DNA of 64,000 bases from Bacteroidota bacterium (GTDB taxonomy: Bacteria; Bacteroidota; Bacteroidia; Flavobacteriales; Flavobacteriaceae): contig JAGXRT010000093.1 in the NCBI GenBank assembly GCA_018335575.1, forward strand, positions 1 to 64,000, written 5' to 3'. Of this stretch, positions 26,062 through 35,423 are shown one piece after another; position 1 is the first letter of the stretch, and each line of letters starts with the position of its first letter. A program made the position numbers and the translations under genes. The notes beneath the pieces are model-generated. The model searched no databases and was not told the DNA's origin. It was given only the letters and a program-made list of their open reading frames with translations.

Positions 26062-26682
26062 TTAATGTTTATCGAATTTTTTTACACCAGCATAAATTTT
26101 TAAAGGCAAGTGATTTTCTTTTGGTACAACCGGACACGAATATTTAGAATTATAGGCACAATAAGGATTGTAAGCTAAGTTAAAATCAATTGATAATATT
26201 GAATCTTTTGGAATTCGAGCATCAATATATCGTCCTCCTTTATACGATTCAGCCCCATTTGTTTCATCAGTAAATGGTAAAAATAAGTAATCGCGGTGTT
26301 CAAAATCTAATATTAACTCTTGATTCTGATATACATTTAAACGGTATTCCTTTTCATTTAATGTAAATAGTGCAACACCATATCTTTTATATAAGGGTTT
26401 TCTGTCTGTAGTGGTTTTCATTTCAAAAACGGGGTCGTTGGGAGTTAATTTTAAAGTAGCCTCTACTTTATATGATTCATTTATAGGAAAGAAATCTAAT
26501 TTTTCAAAACTTAATCTGTCATCTTGTTTTAAAGGAGATGATAATGAGTCTGCATATTGAGCATTAAGCTTTTCTTGATGCTTTTCTACCGTTATTTGAT
26601 GAAGATTTGTATATTTTTCTTCTTGCTTTTTACAACTTCCCGCAAACAACAGAATTAAAACGATAACAGTAAAGTTTTTCAT
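26062..26682 (-). CDS. DUF1684 family lipoprotein
   Basis: 206 residues with lipobox FAGSC (Cys17). The C-terminal half has the DUF1684 pattern: GGRYIDARIP, then FNLAYNPYCAYNSKYSCP with paired cysteines, and LPLKIYAGVKKF at the end. Function unknown. First gene of the leftward DUF1684-TatD-tcdA operon, with a -7 element just upstream. Confidence 0.85.
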   Translation of the reverse strand: MKNFTVIVLILLFAGSCKKQEEKYTNLHQITVEKHQEKLNAQYADSLSSPLKQDDRLSFEKLDFFPINESYKVEATLKLTPNDPVFEMKTTTDRKPLYKRYGVALFTLNEKEYRLNVYQNQELILDFEHRDYLFLPFTDETNGAESYKGGRYIDARIPKDSILSIDFNLAYNPYCAYNSKYSCPVVPKENHLPLKIYAGVKKFDKH

Positions 26683-26699
26683 GTAAATTAATTTTAAGT

Positions 26700-26707
26700 C
26701 AAATATA
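26700..26707 (-). promoter_or_regulatory. Putative -7 element for the DUF1684 operon
   Basis: TATATTTG on the minus strand, exact match; predicted start about 14 nt before the ATG. Confidence 0.5.
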
Positions 26708-26738
26708 GTTTTTTTCTAATAAAGCTAATTTTTAGAGA

Positions 26739-26765
26739 TTGTTCTGTTGAACTTCTGTAATTTTG
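26739..26765 (+). promoter_or_regulatory. Putative promoter of the MFS gene, predicting a leaderless mRNA
   Basis: TTG (26739-26741), 16-nt spacer, TAATTTTG (26758-26765). The -7 box ends only 4 nt before the ATG at 26770, so transcription should begin at or next to the start codon. Confidence 0.5.
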
Positions 26766-26769
26766 AAAA

Positions 26770-27987
26770 ATGTTTAAAAATACCTTTTTAGCTTATAAAA
26801 ACTCATTTCGAGGACTATCAATAGAAGTTTGGTGGCTTGCATTAATTACTTTTATCAATAGAGCAGGTACCATGGTTTTGCCATTTTTAACCTTATATCT
26901 AACAAAAGAGTTACAGTTTACATTGGCTCAAGTAGGTTGGATAATGAGTATTTTTGGCTTAGGATCTTTAATTGGATCTTGGCTCGGAGGTAAATTAACC
27001 GATAAAATAGGTTTTTACAGCGTAATGTTTTGGAGTTTATTTATTTCCGGCTTAATGTTAATTTCACTTCAGTTTGTTAAAAGTTTTATAGGTTTTAGTA
27101 TTTCAATATTTATAACTATGTTGATAGCCGATATGTTTAGACCTGCAACTTATGTTGCGGTTAAAGCATATAGCAAACCAGAAAATCAAACAAGAACCTT
27201 AACTCTAGTAAGGTTAGCCGTGAATTTAGGCTTTACTTTTGGCCCCTTTTTAGGAGGTATTATTATTTCCTTGTTAAGCTATAAAGGCCTGTTTTGGGTA
27301 GATGGTTTAACGTGCATCATTGCAATTCTACTGTTTAGAAAAGTATTGAAAAATAAGAGTATTGTTAAAAAATCGTCTGAAGAAATTACAGATGCTAATT
27401 CAAAATCAGTTTATACGGATAAACCTTTTTGGTTGTTACTCATAATTGTTTTTATCATGGCATTGATATTTTTTCAATTGTTTACCACCATGCCAATTTA
27501 TTATAGAGATGTATATGGTTTATCAGAATTACAGATTGGTTTATTTATGGCCTTAAACGGAGGTTTAATTTTCATATTCGAAATGCCATTAATTCATAAG
27601 CTTGAAGAAAAATCCATTAATAAAGTAAAAATGATTACTGTTGGATTGGTTCTTTTTGCACTTAGTTTCTTTGTTTTAATTACCATGCAATGGATAGGAA
27701 TACTGTTTGTAAGTATGATTCTAATTTCTTTTGGAGAAATGTTAGGTTTTCCGTTTACAAATACATTTGCAATAAGTAGAGCTACAAAAGGAAAAGAAGG
27801 AAAGTTTATGGCATTGTTTACAATGGCATTTGCACTGGCCCATATTTTTAGTGCAAAACTAGGCATGTTTATTATTGATGTTGCCGATTTTAATGCTAAT
27901 TGGATATTAATGTCCTTACTTGGAATCCTAGCTGTTTTTCTATCACTTTTACTTCATAAATTAATTCTTAAAGAGCAAGTCAATTAA
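26770..27987 (+). CDS. Major facilitator superfamily transporter
   Basis: 405 residues with 12 hydrophobic helices in two halves joined by a charged loop near 200-215. The loop 2-3 motif GSWLGGKLTDKIG is the classical MFS signature. INRAGTMVLPFLTLYL in helix 1 resembles multidrug or sugar exporters of the MdtH type, but substrate is not readable. Monocistronic by appearance, divergent from the DUF1684 operon. Confidence 0.9.
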   Translation: MFKNTFLAYKNSFRGLSIEVWWLALITFINRAGTMVLPFLTLYLTKELQFTLAQVGWIMSIFGLGSLIGSWLGGKLTDKIGFYSVMFWSLFISGLMLISLQFVKSFIGFSISIFITMLIADMFRPATYVAVKAYSKPENQTRTLTLVRLAVNLGFTFGPFLGGIIISLLSYKGLFWVDGLTCIIAILLFRKVLKNKSIVKKSSEEITDANSKSVYTDKPFWLLLIIVFIMALIFFQLFTTMPIYYRDVYGLSELQIGLFMALNGGLIFIFEMPLIHKLEEKSINKVKMITVGLVLFALSFFVLITMQWIGILFVSMILISFGEMLGFPFTNTFAISRATKGKEGKFMALFTMAFALAHIFSAKLGMFIIDVADFNANWILMSLLGILAVFLSLLLHKLILKEQVN

Positions 27988-28021
27988 CAATTTCTTTAAA
28001 TCAGAATACAATTCTTTTTTA

Positions 28022-28029
28022 TATTTTTG
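28022..28029 (+). promoter_or_regulatory. Putative -7 element for the polyprenyl synthase gene
   Basis: TATTTTTG, exact match, ending 7 nt before the ATG at 28037. Implies a leader of about 0-4 nt. Confidence 0.5.
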
Positions 28030-28036
28030 ACCTTGA

Positions 28037-29014
28037 ATGAAAATAGTTGAACAAATAAAATTACCCATTCATAAAGAAATGGAACTCTTTGAAGAAAAAT
28101 TCAAAGAGTCTATGCAAACCAAAGTACCGCTACTTGACAGAATTACCTATTACATCATCCGAAGAAAAGGTAAACAGATGCGGCCCATGTTTGTATTTCT
28201 TACTGCAAAAATGGTTTCTAATGGAAAGGTTAATGAAAGAACATACCGAGGAGCATCAGTAATAGAACTTATTCATACAGCAACATTAGTACATGATGAT
28301 GTAGTAGATGATAGTAATACAAGACGTGGATTTTTTTCAATTAATGCACTGTGGAAAAATAAAATTGCCGTTTTAGTTGGTGATTTTTTATTATCTAAAG
28401 GTTTGCTGCTTTCAATTGATAATGATGATTTTGATATTTTAAAATTAATTTCTATTGCCGTTAGAGAGATGAGTGAAGGTGAATTGCTTCAGATAGAAAA
28501 GGCTAGAAAACTTGATATTACTCAAGAAATTTATTTCGATATTATAAGACAAAAAACAGCTACTTTAATTGCCGCCTGTTGTGGTATTGGTGCTGCTTCT
28601 GTAGGTGCATCATCAGAAGAAATTGAGAAATTAAGAAGATTTGGTGAGTTTATTGGTATGGCTTTTCAAATTAAAGACGATTTGTTTGATTATACCAATG
28701 ATAAAATTGGCAAACCAACAGGTATAGATATTAAAGAGCGCAAAATGACCTTACCATTAATTTATGCCATTAACAACGCATCGGCTAAGGATAAGGCATG
28801 GTTAATTAACTCAGTAAAAAACTATAACCGCGATAAAAACAGGGTGAAAGAAGTTATTGAAAAAGTTAAATCATTAGGGGGGATAGAATATACTACCAAA
28901 AAGATGGGGGAATATCAACAAAAAGCACTTGAATTAATAGCAGATTATCCCGAATCACCGTCAAAAACTGCGCTTATTACCTTAGTAAATTACGTTATAG
29001 ACCGTAAAATTTAG
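28037..29014 (+). CDS. Trans-polyprenyl diphosphate synthase
   Basis: Extends allylic diphosphates with isopentenyl diphosphate to make the isoprenoid tail of quinones (menaquinone in this group). 325 residues, both aspartate-rich motifs present: LVHDDVVDDSNTRRG and QIKDDLFDY, plus KGKQMRP near the N-terminus for the pyrophosphate. Chain length cannot be set with certainty. Its stop directly abuts the stop of the convergent GH3 gene, without a terminator. Confidence 0.92.
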   Translation: MKIVEQIKLPIHKEMELFEEKFKESMQTKVPLLDRITYYIIRRKGKQMRPMFVFLTAKMVSNGKVNERTYRGASVIELIHTATLVHDDVVDDSNTRRGFFSINALWKNKIAVLVGDFLLSKGLLLSIDNDDFDILKLISIAVREMSEGELLQIEKARKLDITQEIYFDIIRQKTATLIAACCGIGAASVGASSEEIEKLRRFGEFIGMAFQIKDDLFDYTNDKIGKPTGIDIKERKMTLPLIYAINNASAKDKAWLINSVKNYNRDKNRVKEVIEKVKSLGGIEYTTKKMGEYQQKALELIADYPESPSKTALITLVNYVIDRKI

Positions 29015-30541
29015 TTAATCAATTTTTACTTGAGCTAAGGAAAGTAATTCGTCCATAAATTCACGCGAATTACTTAATCTAGGAATTTTATTTTGTCCAC
29101 CTAATTTCCCTTTTAACTTTAACCAATCGTAAAATAAATTTTTTGATGCAATATTAATTTTTGGAAAATTTAATGCCATATTCATATACCGTTTGGCTTC
29201 ATAATCAGAATTGATGGCTTTTAAAGTATCGTCTAAAACCTGAGAAAATAATTCAAAATTTGAAGGTAAAACAGAAAATTCAATCATCCATTCATGTCCG
29301 CCACTAGTAGTTCCATCCATATAAATAGGTGCAACGGTATACTCTATTATTTCTGCTTGGGTTTGTAAACATGCTTTTTTCAAAGCTTCTTCAGTATTGT
29401 CTATAATAAGTTCTTCACCAAAGGTGTTGATAAAATGTTTGGTTCGTCCGGTTATTTTTATGCGATGTGGATTAAGCGATGTAAATTTTATAGTATCTCC
29501 TATTAAATAACGCCATAAACCTGCATTGGTTGTAATAACCAAAGCGTAATTGGTGTTTAGTTGTACGTCTTTTAATGAAATGGCTTTCGAGTTTTCACCG
29601 TCAAATTCGTTCATTGGTATGAACTCATAAAAAATACCATAATCTAACATTAAAAGTAATTCATTGCAATCGTTTTGATCTTGAATGGCAAAAAATCCTT
29701 CCGATGCATTGTAAGTTTCGTAATATTTAAATTTATCAGAGGGGATTAATTTTTTAAACTGTTCGCGGTATGGATTAAAATTGACTCCTCCATGAAAATA
29801 TACTTCTAAATTTGGCCATACTTCTAACAAATTTTGCTTTCCGGTTCGTTCTAGCACTTTGTTACAGAGTACCAACATCCACGATGGAACTCCGTATAAA
29901 CTAGTAATATCTTCTTGAATGGTTTCTTCTACAATTGCCTCAATTTTAGATTCCCACTCACTCATTAAAGCTGTTTTTTGTTTTGGAGAACTGTTCAGAT
30001 CAGCCCAAAAAGGAAGGTTTTCAATAATAATAGCCGATAAATCGCCAAAATACGAGTTATTATCTTCATAAATTGAACTACTGCCGCCCAAACGTAACCC
30101 TTTTCCTACAAAAAGCTCAGTATCTTCATTATTGTTTAGGTATAAGCAAAGTAAATCTTTTCCCACATTAAAATGACATTCTTCCAAAGCTTCTTCGCTT
30201 ACAGGAATAAATTTACTCTTGGCGTTGGTAGTACCGCTTGATTTAGCAAACCATTTTATAGGTGTTGACCAAAAAATATACTGCTCGCCCTGACGAACGC
30301 GTTCAATCATGGGTTCAATAGATTCATATTGCTGAATTGGAACACGTTGCGCAAAAGTTTCATACATCTTGATGCTTTCAAAATCGTATTTTTTACCAAT
30401 TTCAGTATGTTTCGCAGTATATAACAATCGGTTTAAAAGTTCATTTTGAACTTCAATCGGAAATTTTAAAAAAGAATCAATTTGATGTTTTCTTCGCTTT
30501 AGTACCCAAGAAATTACGGCATGAACAAGTTGAAATGGCAT
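29015..30541 (-). CDS. GH3 (auxin-responsive promoter) family protein
   Basis: 508 residues, ANL-type adenylating fold as in plant GH3 acyl-acid amido synthetases. Motifs visible: SSGTTNAKSKFIPVS (ATP loop), ETYNASEGFFAIQ, and GLWRYLIGDTIKFT followed by KITGRTKHFIN. Plant relatives join amino acids to jasmonate or auxin; the bacterial substrate is unknown. Divergent from the DUF2797 gene, a usual pairing in flavobacteria. Confidence 0.9.
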   Translation of the reverse strand: MPFQLVHAVISWVLKRRKHQIDSFLKFPIEVQNELLNRLLYTAKHTEIGKKYDFESIKMYETFAQRVPIQQYESIEPMIERVRQGEQYIFWSTPIKWFAKSSGTTNAKSKFIPVSEEALEECHFNVGKDLLCLYLNNNEDTELFVGKGLRLGGSSSIYEDNNSYFGDLSAIIIENLPFWADLNSSPKQKTALMSEWESKIEAIVEETIQEDITSLYGVPSWMLVLCNKVLERTGKQNLLEVWPNLEVYFHGGVNFNPYREQFKKLIPSDKFKYYETYNASEGFFAIQDQNDCNELLLMLDYGIFYEFIPMNEFDGENSKAISLKDVQLNTNYALVITTNAGLWRYLIGDTIKFTSLNPHRIKITGRTKHFINTFGEELIIDNTEEALKKACLQTQAEIIEYTVAPIYMDGTTSGGHEWMIEFSVLPSNFELFSQVLDDTLKAINSDYEAKRYMNMALNFPKINIASKNLFYDWLKLKGKLGGQNKIPRLSNSREFMDELLSLAQVKID

Positions 30542-30638
30542 ATCTTTTTAATTGTTTTTGACAGCTTTTAGAGCATCAAAAATAGGTTAGTTGATTCTAA
30601 TTTGGTTATATTTATGATGTTTAAAAATACAAAAATCT

Positions 30639-31436
30639 ATGTTGAAATTTACCGGAGTGTTAAAAAAAATGTTGACAGAATATAATAATCCTATTGATTA
30701 TTATTTGGAAATGGAAAATGGTTTTATTCACCTTAATGATTTATTGGATAAAGAATTGAGTATCAACTTTAAAAAATATGAATGCCTGAATTGCAAGTCT
30801 GAAGAACCTATCTTTAGGCAGGGATTTTGTAAAGCGTGTTTTTTTGAAATGCCACAAGCAGGTGAGTGGATCATGAAACCCGAGCTCTCAACAGCACATT
30901 TGGGAATTAAAGATCGTGATTTGGCTTATGAAGAACGAGTTCAATTACAACCACATATTGTTTATTTGTCATTGTCAAGTGAAGTAAAAGTAGGAGTTAC
31001 CCGTAAAACGCAGGTTCCTGAACGATGGATTGATCAGGGTGCAGTTAAAGCCATCGAAATTGTCGAAGTTCCGAATCGTTATTTGGCCGGTATAACAGAA
31101 GTAGCTTTAAAAGATTTTTATGCCGATAAAACCAACTGGCAAAAAATGTTAAAAAATGAAATCCCCAAGGTTGATTTAATTGCAGAAAAGGAAAAACTGA
31201 AATCCTTATTACCTACAGCGGTACAGGATTATTTTTTAGAAAATGGAACCAAAGATTACACTATTAATTTTCCGGTCTTAAAATATCCTTTAAAATTGAG
31301 TAGTTTAAATTTGACCAAAACTCCGAATTTTAATGGAAAATTAATTGGAATCAAAGGACAATACCTCATGTTTGAAGACAATACCGTTTTTAATGTACGA
31401 AATTACGAGGGTTTTGTAGTGGATATCATTGTTTAA
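30639..31436 (+). CDS. DUF2797 family protein with two CxxC pairs
   Basis: 265 residues. Near residue 49 a zinc-ribbon-like pair CLNC-x13-CKAC is seen, followed by a middle domain with VYLSLSSEVKVGVTRKTQVPERW, reminiscent of a GIY-YIG-like strand order, and a C-terminal beta-rich part ending in YEGFVVDIIV. Function unknown. Zinc binding is inferred from the cysteines only. Confidence 0.82.
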   Translation: MLKFTGVLKKMLTEYNNPIDYYLEMENGFIHLNDLLDKELSINFKKYECLNCKSEEPIFRQGFCKACFFEMPQAGEWIMKPELSTAHLGIKDRDLAYEERVQLQPHIVYLSLSSEVKVGVTRKTQVPERWIDQGAVKAIEIVEVPNRYLAGITEVALKDFYADKTNWQKMLKNEIPKVDLIAEKEKLKSLLPTAVQDYFLENGTKDYTINFPVLKYPLKLSSLNLTKTPNFNGKLIGIKGQYLMFEDNTVFNVRNYEGFVVDIIV

Positions 31437-31579
31437 ATAAATTACTATTTTTACAGCCTAAATTTTTTAAATCAAGATTTAATATGAAATTGCCCTAACA
31501 ACTAGTTTGTTGAAAACAAACACCAATAGAGTTATGGCAATACCATATAAACGATTAAAAACAATTAAAAAATATACAT

Positions 31580-32461
31580 ATGAAAGCATACGTTTTTCCG
31601 GGTCAAGGTGCCCAATTTTCGGGGATGGGATTAGACTTATTTGAAGCCTCACCTTTAGCACAGGAATATTTTAATAAAGCCAATAAAATATTAGGGTTTT
31701 CAATTACTGATGTAATGTTTACAGGAACCGATGAGGAACTTAGACAAACCAAAGTAACTCAACCCGCCATTTTTTTACATTCGGTTATTTTAGCCAAAGT
31801 TCTAGGCGAAAATTTTAAACCAGAAATGGTGGCCGGTCATTCCTTAGGCGAGCTATCAGCTTTGGTAGCTAATAATGTATTGTCATTCGAAGATGGATTA
31901 AAAATTGTAGCTACTCGTGCCTTAGCCATGCAAAAAGCATGTGAAGTGGAACAATCAACAATGGCGGCTGTATTAGGGCTGGACGATCAATTAGTTGTTG
32001 ATACTTGTGCTGAGATTGATGGAGTAGTGGTGGCTGCAAACTTTAATTGTCCCGGACAATTGGTAATTTCTGGAGCTGTGGCAGCTGTTGAAAAAGCTTG
32101 TGAGGTTTTAAAAGAAAAAGGCGCCAAACGTGCTTTGTTATTGCCTGTTGGAGGGGCATTTCATTCGCCTTTGATGGAACCTGCACGAGCTGAGTTGGCT
32201 GAAGTCATTGAAAATACAACGTTTAACACACCTAGTTGCCCTATTTATCAAAATGTAACAGCTAGTGCTATAACGAATCCTAAAGAAATTAAAAAGAATT
32301 TAATTGCACAACTAACCGCTCCGGTGCGTTGGACACAGTCGGTACAGCAAATGATAGCCGATGGCGCTACCGAATTTATCGAAGTAGGACCTGGAAATGT
32401 ACTGCAGGGGTTAGTAAAAAAGATAGATAGAACGACACAAACGAGTGCTGCAAAGTATTAA
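31580..32461 (+). CDS. fabD: Malonyl-CoA:ACP transacylase
   Basis: Loads malonyl groups onto acyl carrier protein for fatty-acid synthesis. 293 residues: FPGQGAQFSGMG at the start, nucleophile Ser88 in VAGHSLGELSAL, and the catalytic His in GGAFHSPLM. Length and motifs are normal. It is preceded by about 140 nt without a clear promoter consensus and ends in a bidirectional terminator shared with galE. Confidence 0.96.
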   Translation: MKAYVFPGQGAQFSGMGLDLFEASPLAQEYFNKANKILGFSITDVMFTGTDEELRQTKVTQPAIFLHSVILAKVLGENFKPEMVAGHSLGELSALVANNVLSFEDGLKIVATRALAMQKACEVEQSTMAAVLGLDDQLVVDTCAEIDGVVVAANFNCPGQLVISGAVAAVEKACEVLKEKGAKRALLLPVGGAFHSPLMEPARAELAEVIENTTFNTPSCPIYQNVTASAITNPKEIKKNLIAQLTAPVRWTQSVQQMIADGATEFIEVGPGNVLQGLVKKIDRTTQTSAAKY

Positions 32462-32465
32462 TTTA

Positions 32466-32490
32466 AAAAAGCAGCTTTAAGCTGCTTTTT
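32466..32490. terminator. Bidirectional terminator between fabD and galE
   Basis: AAAAAGCAGC/GCTGCTTTTT, 10-bp stem with loop TTTAA, symmetric in both directions. Confidence 0.85.
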
Positions 32491-32493
32491 ACT

Positions 32494-33501
32494 TTATAAA
32501 GTTTTTTGCCAATTCCAAGCAGCAAGTAATGCATCTTCTAATGACAGTTCCGCCTTCCATTTAAGTTCGTTGTTGGCTAAGGTAGTATCGGCATAAGCGG
32601 CAGTAATATCGCCACTTCGTCGGCCAACAATTTTGTAATTGAGTTTTGTTTTGCTCACTTTTTCAAAAGCATTGATGACTTCCAACACAGAACTTCCTTT
32701 ACCGGTTCCCACATTAAAGACTTCATAATTGTTTTTTTGCTGGTTCTTTAATAATCGATTTAAAGCTGCAATATGTGCTTTGGCTAAATCAACTACATGT
32801 ATATAATCACGAATGGCGGTTCCGTCTGGAGTTGGATAATCACTTCCAAAAACGGATAATTCATGTCGAATTCCGGCTGCTGTTTGGGTAATAAACGGAA
32901 TTAAATTTTGTGGAACGCCAATCGGTAATTCCCCAATTTTAGCAGAAGCATGGGCGCCAATCGGATTAAAATAACGCAATGAAATGGCTTTAAATTTGTG
33001 TGCTTTTACCGCATCCGCAATAATTTCTTCATTTATTTTTTTAGAATTTCCATAAGGAGATTCTGCCGGTTTTACAGGTGCATTTTCTGTAATGGGCAAT
33101 TCATCGGCCTGACCATAAACCGTGCATGATGAGCTGAAAATAAAATTAGAAAGATTTCTAACCTTCATTTCTTGTAAAATATTGGTCAGCGAAATGATAT
33201 TGTTCTCATAATAATCTAACGGAATATGAACACTTTCTCCCACTGCTTTATAGGCCGCAAAATGGATAATTCCATCAACATCGTTTGAGTTAAAAAAATC
33301 CTGTACAGCTGTTTTGTCTTTTAAATCAAAATTAAAAAAGCTCGGTTTTATTTGGGTTATAGAAGTAATTTTGTCTAAAACATCGATGGTAGTATTTGAT
33401 AAATTATCAATGATTAATACTTCAAATCCTTCATTTTGTAATTCTACAACGGTATGAGAACCAATAAATCCTAAGCCGCCTGTAACTAATATCTTTTTCA
33501 T
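32494..33501 (-). CDS. galE: UDP-glucose 4-epimerase
   Basis: Extended short-chain dehydrogenase: GGLGFIGSH for NAD, active-site YGNSKK (Tyr and Lys), and RYFNPIGAHASA. Interconverts UDP-glucose and UDP-galactose (or N-acetyl forms) for surface polysaccharides. I chose ATG at 33501 rather than TTG at 33510, since it begins exactly at the first strand (KKILVTGG). It lies 9 nt after the aminotransferase gene, in one unit. Confidence 0.93.
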   Translation of the reverse strand: MKKILVTGGLGFIGSHTVVELQNEGFEVLIIDNLSNTTIDVLDKITSITQIKPSFFNFDLKDKTAVQDFFNSNDVDGIIHFAAYKAVGESVHIPLDYYENNIISLTNILQEMKVRNLSNFIFSSSCTVYGQADELPITENAPVKPAESPYGNSKKINEEIIADAVKAHKFKAISLRYFNPIGAHASAKIGELPIGVPQNLIPFITQTAAGIRHELSVFGSDYPTPDGTAIRDYIHVVDLAKAHIAALNRLLKNQQKNNYEVFNVGTGKGSSVLEVINAFEKVSKTKLNYKIVGRRSGDITAAYADTTLANNELKWKAELSLEDALLAAWNWQKTL

Positions 33502-33510
33502 TTTTTGCAA

Positions 33511-34641
33511 TTATTTAGTAAAAAAAGTCAATACTTTTTGAGTGATATAGGTTAATTGTTCTTCGTCAAACTCGGTATGCATTGGTAACGAAATAACTGT
33601 TTGAACCAACTCGTTTGTTACTTCAAAATCTTCATTTTTAAATCGATTATCTTGATATGCTTTTTGGGTATGCAGCGGCACCGGATAATAAATGGCATTT
33701 GGAATGTCATTTTCTAATAAATACTGATGCAGTTCATTTCGGTTGGCGTTGATAATTCTCAACGTATATTGATGAAAAACATGGGTTGTAAAATCACTGG
33801 TTGTTGGAGTGATGATGTTTGGATGATTGGCAAAAGCGTTGTTATAAAAGTTTGCAACGTTTTGTCTAGCTTGGCAATACGCGTCTAAATGCGGTAATTT
33901 TACTTTTAAAATAGCAGCTTGTATGCTGTCTAATCGAGAATTAACTCCAATACTATCGTAATAATAGCGTTGCGCCATGCCGTGATTAGCGATACTTCTT
34001 AATTTCTGAGCCAAATCATCATCATTGGTAAAAATGGCACCACCATCGCCATAACAACCTAAATTTTTAGAAGGAAAAAAAGAAGTAGTTCCTACAATTC
34101 CCATGGTTCCTGCTTTCTTTTTAGTGCCATCAGCAAAGGTGTAATCGGCACCAATGGCTTGAGCGTTATCTTCAATAATGTGTAAATGATGTTCTTTGGC
34201 TAGTTGTAAAAGCGGTTCCATATCAGCACATTGACCAAATAAGTGTACCGGAACAATAGCTTTTGTTTTAGGAGTAATCGCTTTTTTAACAGCTTCGATA
34301 TTGATATTAAACGTATCATGATAAACATCTACCAAAACAGGAGTAAGTTTTAATAAGGCAATAACTTCAACAGTGGCAGCAAAAGTAAAATTGGATGTAA
34401 TTACTTCATCGTCAGGTTTTAAATTCAATGCCATCATGGCAATTTGTAAGGCATCCGTTCCGTTAGCACATGGAATTACATGCTTTACACTGAGGTAATT
34501 TTCTAACTCTTTTTGAAATTCTTTAACCTCAGGTCCGTTGATATAAGCAGTTGTATTAAGTACATTTTGAATTGCTGTATCAATTTCAGTTTTTATAGTA
34601 TTGTATTGACTTTTTAAGTCAACCATTTGTATTTTTTTCAT
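33511..34641 (-). CDS. DegT/DnrJ/EryC1/StrS-type sugar aminotransferase
   Basis: 376 residues, fold type I PLP enzyme; Lys192 in SFFPSKNLGCYGDGGA is the PLP lysine, with IPCANGTDAL and EDNAQAIGA as further motifs. Members transfer an amino group to nucleotide-linked keto sugars for LPS or glycan synthesis, and similarity to WbpE-like enzymes is visible in NVLNTTAYINGPEVKEF. Together with galE it suggests surface glycan precursor synthesis. Confidence 0.9.
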   Translation of the reverse strand: MKKIQMVDLKSQYNTIKTEIDTAIQNVLNTTAYINGPEVKEFQKELENYLSVKHVIPCANGTDALQIAMMALNLKPDDEVITSNFTFAATVEVIALLKLTPVLVDVYHDTFNINIEAVKKAITPKTKAIVPVHLFGQCADMEPLLQLAKEHHLHIIEDNAQAIGADYTFADGTKKKAGTMGIVGTTSFFPSKNLGCYGDGGAIFTNDDDLAQKLRSIANHGMAQRYYYDSIGVNSRLDSIQAAILKVKLPHLDAYCQARQNVANFYNNAFANHPNIITPTTSDFTTHVFHQYTLRIINANRNELHQYLLENDIPNAIYYPVPLHTQKAYQDNRFKNEDFEVTNELVQTVISLPMHTEFDEEQLTYITQKVLTFFTK

Positions 34642-34688
34642 TAAAATAGGATGCTTTAAAAAGCAAAATTAAGATTTAAATTTTCAAA

Positions 34689-35417
34689 TTACCATTGTTT
34701 ATAAACTTCTTTAAATGGAATACGAAATCTTGGCCCTGTTACCCCTTCAGGTTTTCGGATTCCGCAAGAAATTACCATATTAATTTCTGCTCCCGATGGT
34801 AAGTTGAATAATTTTTTAATTCTGAGAGAGTCTATTCCTTCCATCGGACAGGTGTCATAACCTTCAACGGCCATGCCTATCATAAAAGTTTGAGCAGCCA
34901 AGGCAGCACTTTTGTGTGCTACTACTCTGATGTCGTTACTTCTTGCTTCCCGATAAATAGGTCTAAACAATCCAATCATCCAATAAATAACATATTTTAA
35001 ATAACCTAAAATTCCATGGAAATCTCCATATGTTAAAGGAATTAATTTTCCGTAATAATTAAGTGCAAATTTTTCTCTTTTAGAATATTGCTCAGCTGGT
35101 TTTTCGCCAAAAATGCTTTTTAAAAACGCTGTGTTAGCTTTAGCTCGCTGTTTCCATAAATCTTTTCGAACTACAATTACAACCATTTCCTGAGCCGTTT
35201 TGGCGGCGCTTTGGTCAAAACAATATTCAGCTAATTTTTTATTGATTTCTTTTGATGTAACATGATAAAATTCGTAGAGTTGCATATTGCTACTGCTGGG
35301 GGCTAGGGTAGATTGCTCTAAACACTTCTTTACCACATTAGAATCAATTGGTTTTTCTGCATCATAAGTTCTTATAGCTCTTCTGTATTGAAGTGCTTCT
35401 TCAAATGTTTTACTCAT
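34689..35417 (-). CDS. Nitroreductase family flavoprotein
   Basis: 242 residues; FMN-binding fold with YRRAIRTYD at the N-terminus, QSTLAPSSSNMQ, and a C-terminal VISCGIRKPEG. Electron donor is NAD(P)H in the family; the natural substrate is unknown. It lies 6 nt downstream of the aldehyde dehydrogenase gene and is thus in the GMC-ALDH operon, perhaps as its flavin partner. Confidence 0.87.
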   Translation of the reverse strand: MSKTFEEALQYRRAIRTYDAEKPIDSNVVKKCLEQSTLAPSSSNMQLYEFYHVTSKEINKKLAEYCFDQSAAKTAQEMVVIVVRKDLWKQRAKANTAFLKSIFGEKPAEQYSKREKFALNYYGKLIPLTYGDFHGILGYLKYVIYWMIGLFRPIYREARSNDIRVVAHKSAALAAQTFMIGMAVEGYDTCPMEGIDSLRIKKLFNLPSGAEINMVISCGIRKPEGVTGPRFRIPFKEVYKQW

Positions 35418-35423
35418 AATAAT

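Noticed and set aside
31437-31579. Search for a riboswitch or small RNA in the gap before fabD
   Set aside because: Only weak short repeats (such as AACAACTAGTTTGTT) and no recognisable FapR-like or other site were seen.
33502-33510. TTG at 33510 as start of galE
   Set aside because: ATG at 33501 begins the first strand of the NAD fold as in relatives; the longer form adds three unneeded residues.
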